A DNA stretch of 9,995 bases, taken from contig CANKWG010000071.1 of assembly GCA_947487325.1 (NCBI GenBank), forward strand, positions 1 through 9,995. The letters are read 5' to 3'. The DNA comes from Oxalobacteraceae bacterium. GTDB taxonomy: Bacteria; Pseudomonadota; Gammaproteobacteria; Burkholderiales; Burkholderiaceae_D. A program made the position numbers and the translations under genes. Positions 7,276 through 9,995 of this stretch are shown in pieces (within the stretch, counting starts at the first letter, position 1; each line of letters starts with the position of its first letter). The notes beneath the pieces are model-generated. The model saw only the letters and a program-made list of their open reading frames with translations, ran no database searches and was not told the origin of the DNA.

Positions 7276-7560
7276 TCAAGCGTTTAACAACGGCGAGAAC
7301 TGCAACTTGACCGGGCTGAAATAAGGCCGCGTATCACCCATCATATGGCGCAGTTCTCTGATGGGTATCTCCGTTTCCTCGTGAATTTTGAGCAGAATTT
7401 CACCGCTGACAGCGAGCCGACGGTGGCGAACTTTACTGATCACCGATGGAGAAAGTCCAACCTTGCGCGCCAGCGCAGAACTGCTGCGCAAACCCAGTCG
7501 ACGAATTAGCCTGTCGATAAACAATTCAGGCGTATAAGTATCAGAAGTGTACTTCTTCAT
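7276..7560 (-). CDS. Small XRE-like helix-turn-helix protein
   Basis: This 94-residue protein consists largely of a DNA-binding domain: SALARKVGLSPSVISKVRHR (28-47) fits a lambda-repressor-like helix-turn-helix, followed by LLKIHEETEIPIRELRHMMG (56-75). The C-terminal 19 residues are unstructured-looking. The N-terminal MKKYTSDTYTPELFIDRLIR is a pattern I associate with conserved hypothetical proteins of Oxalobacteraceae and related bacteria. That is from memory and not verified. The ATG at 7560 has AAAGGA upstream; a TTG at 7578 would extend it by six residues and is less likely. It ends 22 bp from pabBC, convergent. Targets are unknown. It is a single DNA-binding protein with no partner toxin visible in the window. 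Confidence 0.8.
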   Translation of the reverse strand: MKKYTSDTYTPELFIDRLIRRLGLRSSSALARKVGLSPSVISKVRHRRLAVSGEILLKIHEETEIPIRELRHMMGDTRPYFSPVKLQFSPLLNA

Positions 7561-7590
7561 GGCTTTCCATCCTTTCAATCTTTGAAGAAA

Positions 7591-7785
7591 ATGCCATCAC
7601 CAACATCGGTGACGACCCCTGAATTTCCAATCGCTTCAACAACTTTCGATGCCGCCCAATCAAGGACTGCGGACGTTGATCTGTCAGTCTTAAGCAAGTG
7701 TGGCTCCGATGATGCGATAACTGTCGCTTCCAAAAAAGCAGCTAAATTAAGACAATCATTCTTGAAATCCCTGAGAAGTTTCTAA
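7591..7785 (+). CDS. Doubtful 64-residue hypothetical protein
   Basis: The ORF runs from ATG 7591 to TAA and starts 30 bp from the divergent HTH gene. The N-terminal half is rich in Ser, Thr, Pro and Ala. The C-terminus is basic and possibly helical (ASKKAAKLRQSFLKSLRSF). GAAGAAA before the start is a poor ribosome binding site, and no domain is recognised. It might be a small partner of the HTH gene or a chance ORF. Confidence 0.3.
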   Translation: MPSPTSVTTPEFPIASTTFDAAQSRTADVDLSVLSKCGSDDAITVASKKAAKLRQSFLKSLRSF

Positions 7786-8061
7786 ATTAGTATCTTCAAT
7801 AGTTGTTTTGTGACTTCGGATCAGCTGCGAAAATTTTGATCTAAGCTTTAACTTTGATTTTTCGATGCAACAGCGACAAATGCGGGCATTGAATTGAGGT
7901 TTGTTTAGCGAGAGCTGCGGATATCAGCTTTTGCCAAAATAATATAAATTTAATAAATAATTAGAATCGGTTTGATGTTGGGACTAGAGATTTAAGGTGC
8001 ACTTTCAAGATAAGATTCACCTAGTCCAAATTTTGAAGTTTTATTTCAGGGAGAAATAACA
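7786..8061. other. AT-rich intergenic region
   Basis: This 276-bp stretch has no convincing ORF. It is clearly richer in A/T than its surroundings, especially about 7937-7963. It probably holds the promoter of the exported cysteine-rich protein; TTGATG (about 7972) and TAAGAT (about 8010) are partial matches, not a proper pair. It ends in TTATTTC-AGGGA-GAAATAA (8041-8059), a perfect 7-bp hairpin with the ribosome binding site in its loop. Confidence 0.5.
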
Positions 8062-8442
8062 ATGAAACGATATGTGGCGCTGTTATTGGTTGCTGCCGCC
8101 TCAGTTGCTGTTGCCGCGGGGAGTGCACCCGGCTATGTTTCTGTTTATATTTCGGATAACCGTGCGGTTGGCATGTCGATCAGCCCAAACAATCAGCAAG
8201 AAGCCGACGATATTGCCAGTTCGAGTTGCGTGGAATATGCAGAGGCCGACGATAAAACTACGTGCGTAAAGGCGATTGAAGGCGTAGCCAAGTGCGTGGC
8301 CGTGGCTCGAAGCGAAGAGGGTGCCTGGGCTGCTGCAATGGGCGAAACCACAAAAAAAGCCAGTGACCTGGCCGTCAAGACATGTAAGAAATACACGAAA
8401 AATAAATGCGTGGTCGATAAGGCAGCGAAGCTTTGCCTCTAA
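8062..8442 (+). CDS. Secreted six-cysteine protein resembling DUF4189
   Basis: This is a 126-residue protein. Residues 1-19 are a signal peptide (MKRYVALLLVAAASVAVAA), so the protein is exported to the periplasm or beyond. The mature part has exactly six cysteines (56, 68, 78, 108, 116, 125), enough for three disulfides. The segment KCVAVARSEEGAWAAAMGET (77-96), then KASDLAVKTCKK and KCVVDKAAKLC, resembles the C-terminal half of DUF4189 proteins, which repeat a C...A(x)A...W..a.G.T...A...AL..C pattern. Function in that family is unknown. GGGAGA precedes the ATG at good spacing, within a small hairpin loop. It stands alone with an AT-rich upstream region, and no terminator is evident in 8443-8551. 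Confidence 0.72.
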   Translation: MKRYVALLLVAAASVAVAAGSAPGYVSVYISDNRAVGMSISPNNQQEADDIASSSCVEYAEADDKTTCVKAIEGVAKCVAVARSEEGAWAAAMGETTKKASDLAVKTCKKYTKNKCVVDKAAKLCL

Positions 8443-8551
8443 ACACACCTGTTTGCCGAACCCGTCGAGTTTGATATGACCGCAAAAACGTCCATTTAGT
8501 CCTTCACGGATTGGCAGAGCCTGTAAATCATTCTGTGTAAATACCGGCGAA
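8443..8551. other. Spacer between the DUF4189-like gene and the repeat array
   Basis: This stretch holds no convincing ORF, terminator or repeat. On the minus strand it is what follows the outermost tmRNA-like end. That copy has no terminator hairpin after it, unlike the true tmRNA and the proximal copy. Confidence 0.5.
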
Positions 8552-8657
8552 TTTGGTGGAGGCCGCGGGAATCTCCCGGTCTTCGCGCTTGCAAGCGCGA
8601 ATCCGCTCACAGGCACGCCGCATGCGGCGTGAATTCCCTGCTCGCCCCGCGTCCCGC
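8552..8657. repeat. tmRNA-3'-end-like repeat, distal copy (R1)
   Basis: This 106-bp unit matches 8724-8829 at 104 positions (differences at 8564 and 8609), offset by exactly 172 bp. On the minus strand it reads GGACGCGGG (8646-8654), a 72-nt insert (8574-8645), then a 20-nt copy of the tmRNA 3' end (8554-8573) with one change (C instead of G at 8564). It contains the palindromes at 8582-8601 and 8614-8631. No ORF here is credible. Confidence 0.9.
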
Positions 8658-8683
8658 GAGTTCGATGCTCGCAAACGTCGATC

Positions 8684-8726
8684 AAAATTAAAAAGCCACC
8701 CAAAAACCGGGTGGCATTTTAATTTT
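8684..8726. terminator. Hairpin terminator between the two repeat copies
   Basis: GCCACCC (8695-8701) pairs with GGGTGGC (8709-8715) around a 7-nt loop. The stem is extended by AAAATTAAAA (8684-8693) with TTTTAATTTT (8717-8726) after one mismatch. It is symmetrical and could work on either strand. On the minus strand it directly follows the tmRNA-like end of the proximal repeat copy. Confidence 0.75.
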
Positions 8727-8829
8727 GGTGGAGGCGGCGGGAATCTCCCGGTCTTCGCGCTTGCAAGCGCGAATCCGCTCGCAGGCACGCCGCATGCGGC
8801 GTGAATTCCCTGCTCGCCCCGCGTCCCGC
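8724..8829. repeat. tmRNA-3'-end-like repeat, proximal copy (R2)
   Basis: This is the second 106-bp copy. On the minus strand it holds GGACGCGGG (8818-8826), a 72-nt insert (8746-8817) and an exact copy of the last 20 nt of tmRNA (8726-8745). In the true tmRNA these two flanks are separated by only TTC of the T-loop. The insert holds two perfect palindromes, TTCGCGCTTGCAAGCGCGAA (8754-8773) and CACGCCGCATGCGGCGTG (8786-8803). Confidence 0.9.
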
Positions 8830-8854
8830 AGATTCGCTTCTCGATGCTTGCGAT

Positions 8855-8900
8855 CACCTCAAAAAAATACCGCCCTTGTGGGCGGCATCTTTTTGAGGTG
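8855..8900 (-). terminator. tmRNA terminator
   Basis: CCGCCC (8870-8875) pairs with GGGCGG (8880-8885) around TTGT. An outer stem, CACCTCAAAAA (8855-8865) with TTTTTGAGGTG (8890-8900), closes it, leaving a small internal bulge. Minus-strand transcripts end in a U-tract just after the tmRNA CCA end. The outer stem overlaps the last two tmRNA bases. Confidence 0.85.
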
Positions 8901-9275
8901 GTGGAGGCGGCGGGAATCGAACCCGCGTCCAGAAGTACTCTACAGACAGTTCTACATACTTAGCGTTGTCATTTGGATTTAACCTTGCTGACGCGGACAC
9001 ACACGCTGCAGCAAGACGAGTCACCTTGATTTAACACTGCGCCAAGTAACCCGACGCAATGCGATTCGCTGTGAATGACTCTACTGCTGTTGCCAGCCCG
9101 CCCCAGCGACAAGACGGTGTAGAGCTAAGAAGTTATTAAGTTCCTAGGGGTTTACGCTGCGAGAGCGTAAGATTCATCGTTTGCATTTAAGCATTTCCGG
9201 TTGGATTTACGAGGTGACCAGTCCTCGGTATGCCCTGCGCTGCTTTGCAACCCCTGTCGAAACCAGGTCGCCCCC
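8899..9275 (-). ncRNA. ssrA: Transfer-messenger RNA (tmRNA)
   Basis: This 377-nt one-piece tmRNA rescues stalled ribosomes together with SmpB. The 5' end GGGGGCG (9275-9269) pairs over 7 bp, with one G-U, with CGCCTCC ahead of the encoded 3' ACCA (8899). The 5' region CTGGTTTCGACAGGGG is the conserved tmRNA D-like part. The T-arm is GCGGG-TTCGATT-CCCGC. The tag reading frame lies at 9152-9184. The gene follows gph on the same strand by 50 bp and has its own terminator. The 3' end is repeated twice downstream. Confidence 0.97.
9152..9184 (-). other. tmRNA tag reading frame
   Basis: GCA AAC GAT GAA TCT TAC GCT CTC GCA GCG TAA encodes ANDESYALAA and a stop. With the alanine carried by tmRNA, the added degradation tag is AANDESYALAA. 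The ALAA end is the usual protease signal. It differs from the E. coli tag by serine in place of asparagine at the fifth encoded position. Confidence 0.95.
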
Positions 9276-9330
9276 AATGCAGTGCTCCCATTGTAATCCT
9301 ATAGCTCGGGTCACTGCGAGTAAATTCAAG
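9276..9330 (-). promoter_or_regulatory. Probable tmRNA promoter region
   Basis: The short gap between gph and tmRNA, plus the end of gph, must hold the tmRNA promoter if it is not read through from gph. On the minus strand TTTACT (9324-9319) and TATAGG (9303-9298) are 15 bp apart, and TACAAT (9295-9290) is a second -10 candidate. The boxes are weak, and the 5' end of tmRNA is made by processing, so the start site is not fixed. Confidence 0.35.
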
Positions 9331-9991
9331 TGCGCAGTAGCGTGAGCAGATCGAGAGGTTGCGCTGCCGTTACATCGGCTTGCCAGCTTTGTGGCTCGGT
9401 GTGTCCGCAATAGCCCCAAGCGGCTGCGATGGTGGGCATGCCGGCGGCTTTGCCGGCTTGTATGTCGCGCAAGTCATCACCGACGTACCAGCAATCTTCC
9501 GGGGCCAGTTGCAATCGTCGCGCGGCTTCCAGCAAAGGTTCGGGATGGGGTTTGGCGTGTGGCGTGGTGTCGCCGGAGACGATGCATCCTGCATGGCCCA
9601 GTTGTATCAGGGGAACCAGCGCATCGGTATAACGTGCAGGCTTGTTGGTAACGATGCCCCATTGCAGCCCTCGTGTTTCGATGCTGCCGAGCAGATCATG
9701 CACGCCATCAAACAGACACGTGTGGACTGCGATGCTGGCTGCATAGTTAGCCAGAAATTCTACGCGCATCGCATCGTAGTCGTCATCGCCCGGAGCAATG
9801 CCAAAGGCGGCACCGATCAGGCCACGAGCACCTGCCGAGGCGAGCGGTCGCAACAAGTCAAACGACGTTGCCTCCAGTCCGCGGTCGTGACGCATTTTAT
9901 TGACGGCGGCTGCGAGATCGGGGGCGGTATCAGCGAGCGTGCCATCCAGATCAAACAGCAGCGCTTTGGGCGCGGGCAAGTTTACGTACAT
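9326..9991 (-). CDS. gph: Phosphoglycolate phosphatase (HAD superfamily)
   Basis: This 221-residue cytoplasmic hydrolase has the usual length. HAD motif I is LLFDLDGTLADTAPDL (11-26), with D14 as the nucleophile and D16 as the acid/base. Motif II is IVTNK (113-117, T115), motif III is K147 in HAKPHPEPL, and motif IV is YVGDDLRDIQAGKAAG (169-184, D172/D173). The helical cap lies between motifs I and II. This combination is typical of Gph, which removes phosphate from 2-phosphoglycolate formed during DNA repair or oxygenase side reactions. HAD specificity cannot be proven from motifs alone. The ATG at 9991 gives a normal N-terminus; the ribosome binding site lies outside the window. tmRNA follows 50 bp downstream. 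Confidence 0.92.
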   Translation of the reverse strand: MYVNLPAPKALLFDLDGTLADTAPDLAAAVNKMRHDRGLEATSFDLLRPLASAGARGLIGAAFGIAPGDDDYDAMRVEFLANYAASIAVHTCLFDGVHDLLGSIETRGLQWGIVTNKPARYTDALVPLIQLGHAGCIVSGDTTPHAKPHPEPLLEAARRLQLAPEDCWYVGDDLRDIQAGKAAGMPTIAAAWGYCGHTEPQSWQADVTAAQPLDLLTLLRT

Positions 9992-9995
9992 TGAA

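Noticed and set aside
8101..8703. 200-residue minus-strand ORF
   Set aside because: It overlaps the DUF4189-like gene, which has a signal peptide and a good start, and then runs into the repeat. It has no ribosome binding site or domain.
8552..8829. CRISPR array
   Set aside because: There are only two 106-bp copies plus a partial third. The repeats are far too long and the spacers are structured terminators rather than unique sequence.
8552..8982. Arg-rich ORFs on both strands across the repeat array and the tmRNA end
   Set aside because: They are translations of repeated palindromic and RNA-gene sequence. The ESNPRP-type peptide is a well-known artefact of reading across tRNA or tmRNA 3' ends.
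9359..9994. 211-residue plus-strand ORF opposite gph
   Set aside because: The minus strand shows all four HAD motifs. The plus-strand product has no recognisable domain.

Overview
The window looks like chromosomal DNA of a betaproteobacterium, probably of the Burkholderiales and possibly Oxalobacteraceae. The evidence is a tmRNA encoding the tag ANDESYALAA, a fused PabB/PabC enzyme, a cytochrome b561-YceI-YceI cluster, a gph-type phosphatase and a short HTH protein of a kind I associate with that family. Base composition is moderate by eye, with one AT-rich stretch at about 7790-8060. The genus assignment is inference.

Layout. Positions 1-680 (-) hold most of a ChaN-like exported protein that runs off the left edge. 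Positions 721-978 (+) hold a short, interrupted, protein-like reading frame whose stop codon overlaps the ribosome binding site of a hemerythrin-domain protein (989-1510, +). A bidirectional terminator (1603-1633) separates it from a convergent (-) operon: cytochrome b561 (2908-3453), a first YceI protein (2332-2895) and a second YceI protein (1650-2219). Positions 3599-4393 (-) encode a DODA/YgiD-type dioxygenase, divergent from a LysR regulator (4486-5379, +). The LysR stop codon overlaps the GTG start of a fused pabBC gene (5376-7253, +). Next come a convergent small HTH protein (7276-7560, -), a doubtful 64-codon ORF (7591-7785, +), an AT-rich gap, and a secreted six-cysteine protein resembling DUF4189 (8062-8442, +). 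The right end holds a complete tmRNA gene (8899-9275, -) and gph (9326-9991, -).

How the genes may work together. Cytochrome b561 and the two YceI proteins form a membrane and periplasmic redox/lipocalin-like set. The LysR protein probably controls itself and perhaps the divergent dioxygenase. Its overlap with pabBC suggests that folate-precursor synthesis shares its transcript.

The most unusual part is 8552-8900, just downstream of tmRNA. The last 20 nt of tmRNA recur twice at a spacing of 173 and then 172 bp. Each extra copy carries a 72-bp insert with two perfect palindromes, placed where the T-loop should be. A terminator hairpin of different sequence but the same architecture lies next to each unit. 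This looks like a tandem array of a small, tmRNA-derived or tmRNA-targeting palindromic element.
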